From DATFVA01 sp963832355 (GTDB lineage Bacteria > Bacteroidota > Ignavibacteria > Ignavibacteriales > Ignavibacteriaceae): DNA of 64,000 bases. The stretch spans positions 62,001 to 126,000 of the forward strand of contig CAWHTX010000016.1 in the NCBI GenBank assembly GCA_963832355.1, in the 5' to 3' direction. This document shows positions 51,251 through 60,218 of the stretch, piece by piece. Both the position numbers and the translations under genes were made by a program. Every line of letters starts with the position of its first letter. Position 1 is the first letter of the stretch. The notes under the pieces are model-generated. The model searched no databases. It had not been told where the DNA came from and worked only from the letters and a program-made list of their open reading frames with translations.

Positions 51251-51280
51251 ATTATACTAATAGTAACGTAATCGAGTCAA
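51251..51280 (-). promoter_or_regulatory. Candidate sigma-70-type promoter for the T9SS protein gene
   Basis: On the minus strand TTGACT (51280-51275) is followed after 18 bases by TATAAT (51256-51251). A start near 51244 would give a leader of about 20 bases. The spacing is acceptable, but housekeeping promoters in this group may differ, so confidence is limited. Confidence 0.4.
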
Positions 51281-51301
51281 TAGTGACAAAATAATACTTC
51301 C

Positions 51302-51859
51302 GTGGCAGATCAAAAATTAAATTACATAAATTTTTCCGGAAATGAGCTGGATGAGCTTTTTTCAAAGGCGAAAAAAGGGAATTCATCGGCATTCAGCGAA
51401 TTATCGGGTCTAATACGAGAAATCTCTTACAGCTATTTCCTTTCAAAGTTACGGCATGGAAAAATACCAAATACGGAAGATGTGGATGACCTTTCAAATA
51501 ATGTGTACCTGTCGTTTGCCGAACAATATCACAAAATTGAGAGTCTGGAAAACTGGCTGAGACGGGTCTTATTCCTAACTTTTGTCAATTGGTATAAAAA
51601 ATCTAAAAAAAGGAAGACCTTTGAGCTCGATGAAGCTTATTATATCGAACAGAAAAATGAGCATCCATCCGTTAAAATAGATGCCGAAAAAATAATCTCA
51701 ATTCTGAATACTTTGAGCCCTGACAAACAGGAAATATTTAAAATGAGGTTCTGGGAGGACTTAAAATTTGCTGAAATTGCAGAGAATATGGGAAAATCTG
51801 AGGATGCCGTAAAAAAGATGTTCTACAGAACTATTGAGGAACTTAAATTAAAAATCTAA
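51302..51859 (+). CDS. ECF-type RNA polymerase sigma factor
   Basis: The 185-residue sigma-70 family protein has region 2 at about residues 18-95 (FSELSGLIREISYSYF and LENWLRRVLFLTFVNWYKKSKKR) and region 4 at about 125-182 (LSPDKQEIFKMRFWEDLKFAEIAENMGKSEDAVKKMF over residues 139-175). It starts at GTG, and no ATG is near. A membrane anti-sigma factor follows 62 bases downstream, so it is probably held inactive until a signal releases it. It probably autoregulates its own promoter in the 77-base divergent gap, but the site cannot be placed. Confidence 0.9.
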   Translation: MADQKLNYINFSGNELDELFSKAKKGNSSAFSELSGLIREISYSYFLSKLRHGKIPNTEDVDDLSNNVYLSFAEQYHKIESLENWLRRVLFLTFVNWYKKSKKRKTFELDEAYYIEQKNEHPSVKIDAEKIISILNTLSPDKQEIFKMRFWEDLKFAEIAENMGKSEDAVKKMFYRTIEELKLKI

Positions 51860-51921
51860 AGTTGTCACTTTATGATTAAACATATTACTAATTGGTTATA
51901 AATACGGATAAATAGATATAG

Positions 51922-52893
51922 ATGGACAAAAAAGAAAAAATATTAGAGCTGCTGGGCAGGGAAAGCCTGACTGCAACAGAGAAGGATGAGCTTGAGAAAC
52001 TTATTAGCCACGATGAAGAACTGGGAGCACTGGTAAAAACATATGAGCAGCTTGGAAAGATTATAAATCATTCATCTCATTTAAATGAGGACGTACTGGT
52101 GCAGTATACCCTCTATAAAAATGGATTGCAGCTTGACGACCAATCCATCATCGAACGCATCCCCTTTATAGAACAACATTTGAGAGAGTGTCAAAAATGT
52201 TCTGAGCTATTTAAAGAATTAAACCAGGAATATTCGGATGTTGATAATTTCATATCTGAAACTTTTGCTGAAGTTAAAGATGAAGCTTCTGATTCAAAGA
52301 ATTTGTCGCAGCAAATTCCTGTATCCCGGTATAAGACTCCCCGATATGCTTTTGCGTCGATCCTGGCGGCAGGCTTTATTTACCTGGCTCTTTATATTAT
52401 TTCGTCTTTTGCCACCCCTGAGTATTATGCTGATGCGGCCATCAGACAGGATTCACAATTTTCAATCAGCCGGGGCAGGGCAACAGAAAATTTTCAGAAT
52501 AGTCTAAAAGCTCTTGAACAGGATAAATACGATGAAGCAATATCCTATCTGAAAAATGATATTAAGCAAAATCCCGACGATAACACGATATTTTATTCAT
52601 ATTATATAATCGGGTTATCATATCTCAAAACAGCCGAACATGATTTCCTGGGACTCTTTCCGGGATATAACCGGGAAAGAGTTGAGAATGGTCTGCAATA
52701 CCTCGAAGAAAGCATCCGTAAAAACAACTCCGGGAAATTTAACAATATCAAACTGAACTCCTACTTCTACCTGGCAAAAGCCAATCTCATGCTTAACGAT
52801 AAAAATAAGGCAGAGAAATATTTGAATATGGTAATAAGTGAGAGGGGCAGTAAGATAGAAGAAGCAAAATATCTCCTGGGGGAAATGGAATAA
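51922..52893 (+). CDS. Transmembrane anti-sigma factor with C-terminal TPR-like domain
   Basis: The 323-residue protein has a cytoplasmic N-terminal part (1-140) carrying a zinc-finger anti-sigma motif His86-x3-Cys90-x2-Cys93 (HLRECQKCSELF), one membrane helix (about 141-163) and a C-terminal helical domain (about 185-323) with TPR-like repeats (LEQDKYDEAISYLKND; SYFYLAKANLMLNDKNKAEKYL) predicted outside the membrane. It should bind the sigma factor encoded upstream. Nine bases separate it from the TPR-CHAT gene. The external TPR part may bind a partner such as the TPR-CHAT protein. Confidence 0.87.
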   Translation: MDKKEKILELLGRESLTATEKDELEKLISHDEELGALVKTYEQLGKIINHSSHLNEDVLVQYTLYKNGLQLDDQSIIERIPFIEQHLRECQKCSELFKELNQEYSDVDNFISETFAEVKDEASDSKNLSQQIPVSRYKTPRYAFASILAAGFIYLALYIISSFATPEYYADAAIRQDSQFSISRGRATENFQNSLKALEQDKYDEAISYLKNDIKQNPDDNTIFYSYYIIGLSYLKTAEHDFLGLFPGYNRERVENGLQYLEESIRKNNSGKFNNIKLNSYFYLAKANLMLNDKNKAEKYLNMVISERGSKIEEAKYLLGEME

Positions 52894-52902
52894 TTGTGTT
52901 AA

Positions 52903-55900
52903 ATGATTTTACAAAAAGTATCAATATTATTCATTGCTTTTATTTTCTCGCTTCTGCAGTCGGCCGGAGTTGATTCCGGACTCCGAAAAAATCTCTCAAC
53001 TTATTCATCAAGCTCACCCGACTCCCTTTTATTACAGGTAAGTAAAGCCGGTTGGAATCCACAACGACTTTCACTATTGAAATATTATTTTACGGACTCC
53101 TATGCTCCTGCTGAATCTGATCTGAATTTACTAATGGATCTGAAAAATGATTACCGTAAAGCACTTCTTCAGGCTGTACTGCTGAAGAAGCAAAGTAAGT
53201 ATAAGGAGATGTATGATACTCTGAACTCATATATAAAGGAGATACCTGAATATCTACCTTATTATGACGAGCTTATTACCGCAGCTAACGCTTCCGGGAG
53301 ACTTCAGTTACTAAAATCGAAAATTGAATCTTCAAAGGAATTTCGCACGGGGGAAAAGAATTATCTACTTGGACTAATTGATTATCAGAATGCTGACTAT
53401 AATTCATCAAAGGAACACTTTGAGAAAAGTCTGCAGACAGATACAACAAATAAATATATTTTGTACAAACTTTCCTATTCTTACAGGAGTCTTGGTGATT
53501 ATAATACGGCCTTGAGGTTAATAAAAAGAGCAGGTGATATGTCTGAGGGAGATCCCTATTTTCGAGTAAAAGTCCTCCTTGCAGAGGGTGCTCTTTACTT
53601 TCTCTCAGGGGAATATGATCTGGCAGATGATATCTATAAGAAGGCCTTCAAAATGGCTCAGGATAACCAAATGCTGGAAAATTCCGGTTTTTCTTATGTA
53701 GCTCTTGGAATTATGGATGATATTCAGGGTTTTACTGATAAAGCAAGAACCAAATATCAGAATGCAGTTGACATTGCTGGAAAGATTCAAAATCAGGGAC
53801 TAAAGGCCTATGCATATTCAGAATTGGGGGTATCCTGCAGTTATACGAATGAACTAATAGAAGCAAAAGAAAATTACTTAAAAAGTTATAATTTATACAA
53901 AAAACTGGGTAACCGTCTGAGGTTATCACTCCTTTCCGAAAACCTCGGCAAGATCTATATGTCAATCTTTAATTATGAAAGCGCGATTAAATATTACAAT
54001 GAGGGAATTGAGTTTGCCGGGGATAATAAACGCTCACTTATTTTGAATCTGACGGGTCTCGCAGATGCATATTCAAACCTGTCTAACTATTCCGAAGCGC
54101 TTAAATATTACAATGAGGCTAAGAAACTTAGTGTTGATATAAAAGCTGTTGAATTAAGCATAAAAATAAACAGCGGACTTGGAGCATTAAATTATAATCT
54201 TGATCGCATTGATAACGCTCTGGGATATTATTTACAGGCAGAATCAGAGTGCAGCAAAATTAATAATCCATTCCTGACCGCCGATATATATGATAAGCTG
54301 GGCACAGTATATTCTGCTCTTGACAGTCTGAATATAGCCGAACAATATTTTTCAGAAGCAGAAAAACTTTCGCGGCAAAACAGTTCTCCCTATACCGCCT
54401 TATTGTCAGCTTTAAATAGTGCCGAAGTTATAGTTAAAAAAGGAGAGTATTCGAATGCATTAGTACTGCTGAATACCATAACGAAAGGAGCATCTTCCGG
54501 AAATTTCCCGTATCTGGAGGCAAGAGCGGAGAATCTTCGGGGCAGTATCCTGGCAAAGCGTGATGATTTTGAGGTTGCCCAATCTGCTTATAATCATACC
54601 ATTGAAATAGTGAAAAATCTTAATGAGAAAACCCTCGAGGTTGAAGCCTATTTTAATCTTGCAAGGCTTAACGATTCAAGAAATTTTAACGAAGCTGCGG
54701 AAAGTTATTACAGGTCGGCCATTTCTCTGATTGAAAATGTTTCCCGCCCTCTGTTCAGACAGGAGGATGTCCAGATATCCTATTTTTCCAGTAACAGAAC
54801 TGTGTTTGATGCCTTTGCGGAACATTATCTCCGACTTAAAAAATACCGCAGGGCTTTTGAGCTTATTAACAAATCGCACTCAAGGAGTTTGCTGCAGAAC
54901 CTGAATAACCTCAAACTGCAAACTCTGCTGGAAGACAGCACGGTCTTGAGTAAACTTTATGATTATGACTGGATCATTCATTCGGGAATATATGATAGGG
55001 AGAAAACCAAAAAAGTAAAAGGACAATTAACTGAGTTAAAAAAGTATCTCGTTGAATCTAACCCCGAACTCAGACCCTATCTGAATATGGAAAGCTGGCC
55101 TTCAATAGATGGGATTCAAAGCTCCCTCTCAGAAGATGAGAATATCATTTTATATTACTCTAACGGGAACACCCTCTATGCGTTTCTGATAAATAAGCAT
55201 AACTTCAAGCCGTTCAGTTTTAATATATCATCAAATCAGCTCAACAGGATGATTGCTGAAATATCTCCGTATTTTGAAAATATACCCGGAAAGACAAATG
55301 CTTTTTATAACCAGGATTTGTTTTCCTTTAATGCAGAAGCTTCAAATGTTTTGTATAAGAAGATCATAGAACCGATTGTTAAAGATATACCACACGATCA
55401 AAAAATAATTATTTCGCCCTGTACTGAGTTGATAGCAATACCCATGGAATTCCTGGTAACCTCCTACAGCTCCGAGGAAAGTCCTTATTCATATGCCAAT
55501 AAGAAATTCCTTTTAACGGATTATGATATTTCTTATTCTCCCTCTGCAACTACGTTTATACAGCAGAAAAAAAATCATTTGAAAAATAACGGGAAGGTGC
55601 TGCTTGTAGGTGATCCGTCTATAAATACTACTTCTCCGGAGTTCTCAGAAAGAAGAGGGCTTCTGGATGAACCACCGGGAATACCAAGAAACCTTGCACT
55701 CCTCCCCCTGAAATATTCGGGTGAAGAGGTAAGCAGTATAGGAGAGATTTTAAATGCGAGTACTATTCTTCTAAAGAAAAATGCCACTGAAACCAATTTT
55801 AAGGAAAATGCCGGATTGAGCAGAATAATTCATTTATCAACTCATTCTTTTCTTTACAAAAAGCAGCCATTGATATTTTTTTCCAATACTTATGATGCTG

Positions 55901-56361
55901 AAAATGACGGCTTCCTGGAGGCAGGCGAAATAGTTAAACTAAAACTCAACAGTGACCTGGTTGTGTTGAGTTCGTGTAATTCGGGTCTGGGCAGTATCGA
56001 TAAATCTGAAGGTATTCTTGGATTGACCAAAGCTTTCTTCGAGGCCGGTTCGAAAAGCGTGGTGGTATCGCTTTGGGATGTAAACGACAGGTATACCTCA
56101 AAACTAATGACTCTTTTCTACGAAAAACTTAGTATGGGTTATAGTAAATCGAAAGCTTTAAGACTTGCAAAGTCTGAATTCATTCAAAAATATTCACCAA
56201 ATCCGTATTATTGGAGTGCGTTTGTATTATCAGGGAATGTAGAACCTGTTCAATTGAGGCCCCATAAAAATATGTCGTTGTCGATAATTATATTGTTAAC
56301 AATTATAGCGGCAGCACTCGTAGTGGTTTTAATAATTCACCGGAAAAGAATTACTTCTTAA
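52903..56361 (+). CDS. Exported TPR-CHAT (caspase-like) protein with C-terminal membrane anchor
   Basis: The 1152-residue protein has a signal peptide (about 1-20), about 12-14 TPR units over residues 100-680, a CHAT protease domain (about 800-1115) and a C-terminal membrane helix (about 1126-1147) with basic tail HRKRITS. The CHAT dyad is intact: His981 in HLSTHSF and Cys1025 in VLSSCNSGLG; GILGLTKAFFEAGSKSVVVSLW and PYYWSAFVLSG follow as in family members. The protease should face the periplasm. It directly follows the sigma and anti-sigma genes, which suggests it cleaves the anti-sigma factor or another envelope protein. Substrate and trigger are unknown. It overlaps the converging gmd by 4 bases. 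Confidence 0.9.
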   Translation: MILQKVSILFIAFIFSLLQSAGVDSGLRKNLSTYSSSSPDSLLLQVSKAGWNPQRLSLLKYYFTDSYAPAESDLNLLMDLKNDYRKALLQAVLLKKQSKYKEMYDTLNSYIKEIPEYLPYYDELITAANASGRLQLLKSKIESSKEFRTGEKNYLLGLIDYQNADYNSSKEHFEKSLQTDTTNKYILYKLSYSYRSLGDYNTALRLIKRAGDMSEGDPYFRVKVLLAEGALYFLSGEYDLADDIYKKAFKMAQDNQMLENSGFSYVALGIMDDIQGFTDKARTKYQNAVDIAGKIQNQGLKAYAYSELGVSCSYTNELIEAKENYLKSYNLYKKLGNRLRLSLLSENLGKIYMSIFNYESAIKYYNEGIEFAGDNKRSLILNLTGLADAYSNLSNYSEALKYYNEAKKLSVDIKAVELSIKINSGLGALNYNLDRIDNALGYYLQAESECSKINNPFLTADIYDKLGTVYSALDSLNIAEQYFSEAEKLSRQNSSPYTALLSALNSAEVIVKKGEYSNALVLLNTITKGASSGNFPYLEARAENLRGSILAKRDDFEVAQSAYNHTIEIVKNLNEKTLEVEAYFNLARLNDSRNFNEAAESYYRSAISLIENVSRPLFRQEDVQISYFSSNRTVFDAFAEHYLRLKKYRRAFELINKSHSRSLLQNLNNLKLQTLLEDSTVLSKLYDYDWIIHSGIYDREKTKKVKGQLTELKKYLVESNPELRPYLNMESWPSIDGIQSSLSEDENIILYYSNGNTLYAFLINKHNFKPFSFNISSNQLNRMIAEISPYFENIPGKTNAFYNQDLFSFNAEASNVLYKKIIEPIVKDIPHDQKIIISPCTELIAIPMEFLVTSYSSEESPYSYANKKFLLTDYDISYSPSATTFIQQKKNHLKNNGKVLLVGDPSINTTSPEFSERRGLLDEPPGIPRNLALLPLKYSGEEVSSIGEILNASTILLKKNATETNFKENAGLSRIIHLSTHSFLYKKQPLIFFSNTYDAENDGFLEAGEIVKLKLNSDLVVLSSCNSGLGSIDKSEGILGLTKAFFEAGSKSVVVSLWDVNDRYTSKLMTLFYEKLSMGYSKSKALRLAKSEFIQKYSPNPYYWSAFVLSGNVEPVQLRPHKNMSLSIIILLTIIAAALVVVLIIHRKRITS

Positions 56362-57485
56362 TATCCTCTAATCAAGACTTTTTCAAGGTCGGACTTAATC
56401 ATGATTTTAACAAGCTGACTGAAGGTTGTTTTTGCTTTCCAGCCGAGTACCTTTTTTGCTTTGGCCGGATTACCAATTAATAAATCTACCTCGGTCGGCC
56501 TGTAATAGTCGGGATCTACTGCAACTACAGTCTTCCCTTTTTTAAGTTCATCTGAGAAAGAGTATCTGTACTCTGTCTTTGATCCTCTTTTAGATAAAAG
56601 CTTATTGCCTTTATCCCAATAGATATTCTTTATAAGACCTTTCTCCTCAGCACCCTTTCCCTTCCATGTAAGTTCTATACCTATCTCATCAAAGGCAGAT
56701 TCAACAAATTCCCTGACAGTATGTGTTTCACCAGTTGCAAGCACAAAATCTTCTGCCTTTTTATGGTTAAGAATCCTCCACATACCCTCACAGTATTCGG
56801 GAGCATAACCCCAGTCTCGTTTTGCATCAAGATTTCCCAGAAGAAGCCTGTCCTGGATTCCGGCTGAAATTCTGGATACAGCCCTTGTAATTTTTCTTGT
56901 AACGAAGGTTTCGCCGCGTCTGGGTGATTCGTGATTAAACAAGATACCATTCGAGGCAAAGATATCATACGCTTCCCTGTAATTGATTATGATCCAGTAC
57001 CCGTAAAGCTTCGCAACTCCATAAGGAGAACGTGGATAAAATGGAGTTTCTTCAGTTTGAGGAACTTCCCGTACTTTACCAAAGAGCTCACTTGTAGAAG
57101 CCTGATAGAATTTAACCTTCCTCAGACCCACTTCCCTGATAGCATCCAAAAATCTGAGTGTACCAAGCGCATCCACCTGTGCAGTATAATCGGGGATTTC
57201 AAATGAAACCTTAACGTGACTTTGTGCGGCAAGGTTGTAAATTTCGTCCGGTTCGATTTTTTCCAGAAGACGGTTTAAAGCACTTGTATCTACGAGATCC
57301 CCATAATGAAGAAAAAGCTTTTTATCCAGTATCTCTTTGTTGCTGTAGAGATGGTCTATCCTGCCTGTGTTGAAGGAACTGCTTTTTCTTATAATCCCAT
57401 GGACTTCATATCCTTTTTCAAGTAAAATTTCTGTTAGATAACTTCCATCCTGACCGGTTATTCCTGTTATTAAAGCTCTTTTCAT
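56358..57485 (-). CDS. gmd: GDP-mannose 4,6-dehydratase
   Basis: The 375-residue SDR enzyme converts GDP-mannose to GDP-4-keto-6-deoxymannose. The motifs are ALITGITGQDGSYLTEIL (NADP binding), the EIYNLAAQSHVKVSFE block, YPRSPYGVAKLY (Tyr-x3-Lys catalytic pair), and NHESPRRGETFVTRKI near residue 185. It supplies the next enzyme, Fcl, encoded directly upstream. It is the last gene of the minus-strand polysaccharide operon; it ends against the CHAT gene. Confidence 0.96.
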   Translation of the reverse strand: MKRALITGITGQDGSYLTEILLEKGYEVHGIIRKSSSFNTGRIDHLYSNKEILDKKLFLHYGDLVDTSALNRLLEKIEPDEIYNLAAQSHVKVSFEIPDYTAQVDALGTLRFLDAIREVGLRKVKFYQASTSELFGKVREVPQTEETPFYPRSPYGVAKLYGYWIIINYREAYDIFASNGILFNHESPRRGETFVTRKITRAVSRISAGIQDRLLLGNLDAKRDWGYAPEYCEGMWRILNHKKAEDFVLATGETHTVREFVESAFDEIGIELTWKGKGAEEKGLIKNIYWDKGNKLLSKRGSKTEYRYSFSDELKKGKTVVAVDPDYYRPTEVDLLIGNPAKAKKVLGWKAKTTFSQLVKIMIKSDLEKVLIRGY

Positions 57486-57496
57486 TTTTCCCTCAA

Positions 57497-58456
57497 CTAT
57501 TTAACATTAGATTTGAACCACTCGTAGGTTTTTTTAATCCCGTCTCTCAGGCTGGTACTGTATTTCCATCCCAGGTTATTTATCCTGAAAACATCCATAA
57601 GCTTTCTAGGTGTCCCATCGGGTTTAGTAGTATCATATTCAATTTTTCCCGAATAACCTGTCACATCAGCAATAACATATGCAAGTTCATTGATTGTAAG
57701 ATCTTCACCTGTACCTATATTGATATGAGAGATACCCTGCTCATATATATTTTCGGCTTCAATATTTTCCATCAGAAAAACTATCGCTTCAGCAAGATCA
57801 TCAACATAGAGAAACTCCCTCATCGGCTGCCCGGTTCCCCATAGTGTAACAGAAGAATGATTTTTTTCTTTTGCTTCATGGAACTTTCGTATAAGGGCAG
57901 GAAGAACATGGGAGGTCTCTGGATTAAAGTTATCAAACGGACCATACAAGTTAGTGGGCATAACGGAATAGAAATTACATCCATACTGTCTGTAGTAATT
58001 TTCACATAGTTTTATTCCCGCTATCTTGGCAACAGCGTAAGGCTCGTTTGTAAATTCCAGGTAATCCGAAAGAAGGTATTCCTCTTTCAGGGGTTGTGGA
58101 GCGAGTTTAGGATAGATGCAGCTGCTGCCGAGGAATATCAACTTTTCAGTTTTATTTACATATGCCTGGTGTATTATATTAGATTCTATCATCAGGTTGT
58201 CGTATATGAATTCTGCCCTGTACGTATTATTAGCGAGAATGCCTCCGACTTTAGCTGCGGCTACAATCACTATATCAGGTTTAGACTCTGCAAAATATTT
58301 TTCAACCTGTTCCTGTCTTATCAGGTCAAGTTCAGAAAGGTTCTTATATAAAAGGTTCTGATAGCCCTCAGTTTCAAGTTTCCTTTTAATTGCCGAACCT
58401 ACCATACCGGCATGCCCGGCAATATATATTTTCTTCTCTTTTAAATTTCCTGTCAT
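57497..58456 (-). CDS. fcl: GDP-L-fucose synthase
   Basis: The 319-residue bifunctional epimerase/reductase has GHAGMVGSAIKRKLE (NADP binding), the GSSCIYPKLAPQPL block, EPYAVAKIAGIKLCENYYRQYG with the catalytic Tyr-Lys pair, and NLYGPFDNFNPETSHVLPAL. With gmd it makes GDP-L-fucose from GDP-mannose. Spacing to its neighbours is 11 bases on either side. Confidence 0.95.
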   Translation of the reverse strand: MTGNLKEKKIYIAGHAGMVGSAIKRKLETEGYQNLLYKNLSELDLIRQEQVEKYFAESKPDIVIVAAAKVGGILANNTYRAEFIYDNLMIESNIIHQAYVNKTEKLIFLGSSCIYPKLAPQPLKEEYLLSDYLEFTNEPYAVAKIAGIKLCENYYRQYGCNFYSVMPTNLYGPFDNFNPETSHVLPALIRKFHEAKEKNHSSVTLWGTGQPMREFLYVDDLAEAIVFLMENIEAENIYEQGISHINIGTGEDLTINELAYVIADVTGYSGKIEYDTTKPDGTPRKLMDVFRINNLGWKYSTSLRDGIKKTYEWFKSNVK

Positions 58457-58467
58457 TCCTTAAGCAA

Positions 58468-59634
58468 TTATTTCTTTATAGATTCCGCTATCTTATCTAC
58501 AACAAATTTCTGCTGCTCCTCAGTTAATTCCGGATATATCGGAAGAGCAATCGAGTCATCAGCTGCTTCCTCTGCCAGCGGGAAATCGCCTTTTTTATAA
58601 CCGAGCGAAGAGAAACATTCCTGAAGATGAAAAGGAACGGGATAGTAAATTTCTGAACCAATACTATTATCAGAAAGGTGTTTTCTTACAGCATCTCTGT
58701 CTTGAACTCTTATAATATACTGATTATAAATATGATAATTCTTAACCCCGGAATTACTATACACAGCTTCAGGTAGAAGTACTTTGTTTTTATCATCGAA
58801 CTTTGTTTTTCCTGTTGATTCAGCCAGGCCGGCTCCAACAAAAAGTTTGGTGTACAATTCAGCATTCGCACGTCTCTGGGCCGACCAGTCATCAAGGTGT
58901 GGGAGCTTTACATTCAGTACTGCAGCCTGGATAGCATCAAGCCGGAAGTTTCCGCCGATAATTTTATGATAGTATTTGGGTTTACCCCCATGTACACGGA
59001 GAATACGCAGTTTTTCGCCAAGTTCATCATCATTCGACACAACTAGTCCGCCGTCGCCGAAACATCCAAGATTTTTACTCGGGAAGAATGAATAACAGCC
59101 GATGTCGCCTATAGTACCAACACGCTTTCCATCCTTATATTGAACGCCGATTGCCTGAGCTCCGTCTTCAACAACTTTAAGATTATGTTTACGCGCAATC
59201 TCCATAATCTTATCCATTTCACAGCTTTGACCATACAAGTGAACAGGAATAATAGCTTTAGTTTTGCGAGTTATTTTCTTCTCTATATCATCAGGATCAA
59301 TGTTAAAAGTAACCGGATCAATATCAGTAAAGACCGGCACTGCATTCATCCTGGAAACAACACCAGCAGTGGCAAAAAAAGAATATGTCGGGACAATTAC
59401 TTCGTCGCCCGGTTGTATACCAAGCGCCATTAAAGCTACCAGAAGAGCATCTGTACCCGAAGAGACACCTATGGCATATTTACAATCAAGATATTCACAG
59501 AACGCTTTTTCCATTTTTTCAACTTCAGGACCAAGAATAAAGTACTGCGATTCGGCAACGCGGATGAGGGCTGCATCTAATTCACTTTTTAACGACTGAT
59601 ATTGTATCTTTAAATCTAATAATGGAACGGTCAT
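58468..59634 (-). CDS. DegT/DnrJ/EryC1 sugar aminotransferase (WbpE-like)
   Basis: The 388-residue PLP enzyme of the sugar aminotransferase family has the PLP-lysine at Lys187 in FFPSKNLGCFGDGG. SSGTDALLVALMALGIQPGDEV lies at 58-79. VEDGAQAIG carries the pyridine-nitrogen Asp. It transfers an amino group to a keto-sugar nucleotide. With the dehydrogenase, oxidoreductase and acetyltransferase upstream it could be the WbpE step for a 3-amino sugar, giving a diacetamido uronate. That pathway reading is inference from gene content. Confidence 0.88.
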   Translation of the reverse strand: MTVPLLDLKIQYQSLKSELDAALIRVAESQYFILGPEVEKMEKAFCEYLDCKYAIGVSSGTDALLVALMALGIQPGDEVIVPTYSFFATAGVVSRMNAVPVFTDIDPVTFNIDPDDIEKKITRKTKAIIPVHLYGQSCEMDKIMEIARKHNLKVVEDGAQAIGVQYKDGKRVGTIGDIGCYSFFPSKNLGCFGDGGLVVSNDDELGEKLRILRVHGGKPKYYHKIIGGNFRLDAIQAAVLNVKLPHLDDWSAQRRANAELYTKLFVGAGLAESTGKTKFDDKNKVLLPEAVYSNSGVKNYHIYNQYIIRVQDRDAVRKHLSDNSIGSEIYYPVPFHLQECFSSLGYKKGDFPLAEEAADDSIALPIYPELTEEQQKFVVDKIAESIKK

Positions 59635-59650
59635 ACTATTTTCTCCATTT

Positions 59651-60214
59651 CTATTTTTTCAACTCTGAGTAAATAAAGTCCCTGTCTATCTCATTTAGTG
59701 ATTTTCCATTCGAATCCTTTTGTGAAATAACAGGATCATTGACCCCCCAGTCAATATTTAACTGCGGATCATTATAAATAATTGTTCTTTCATGTTCTTT
59801 ACTGTAAAAGTCGGTGCACTTATACAGGAAAATTGCTTGATCTGAAAGAACAGAAAAACCATGTGCAAATCCCTGCGGAATCCACAACTGAATATGATTC
59901 TCTTCCGACAACTCCTGGGCAACATACATACCGAAGGTAGGAGAACCGAATCTTATATCAACTGCTACATCAAGCACCCTGCCTGCAATCACCTGGCAAA
60001 GCTTTCCCTGAGCTCTGCTGCCAGCCTGATAATGAAGTCCCCTGATCGTACTTCTGCCTGACTTCGATATATTATCCTGTACGAAGTTAACTTCAAGGTT
60101 ATACTCATTAAACCTTGCTTTATTAAAAGACTCGAGGAAATATCCACGCGAATCTTCAAATACGTCAGGTTGAATTACAAGAACTTCGGGTATTTCTGCG
60201 GAACTAATTTGCAT
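59651..60214 (-). CDS. rmlC: dTDP-4-dehydrorhamnose 3,5-epimerase
   Basis: The 187-residue cupin enzyme has VFEDSRGYFLESFN, the catalytic SGRSTIRGLHYQ (His) block, KLCQVIAGRVLDVAVDIR, and FAHGFSVLSD. It epimerises the keto sugar on the way to dTDP-L-rhamnose. RmlA is adjacent, but RmlB and RmlD are not in the window. Confidence 0.94.
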   Translation of the reverse strand: MQISSAEIPEVLVIQPDVFEDSRGYFLESFNKARFNEYNLEVNFVQDNISKSGRSTIRGLHYQAGSRAQGKLCQVIAGRVLDVAVDIRFGSPTFGMYVAQELSEENHIQLWIPQGFAHGFSVLSDQAIFLYKCTDFYSKEHERTIIYNDPQLNIDWGVNDPVISQKDSNGKSLNEIDRDFIYSELKK

Positions 60215-60218
60215 ACGA

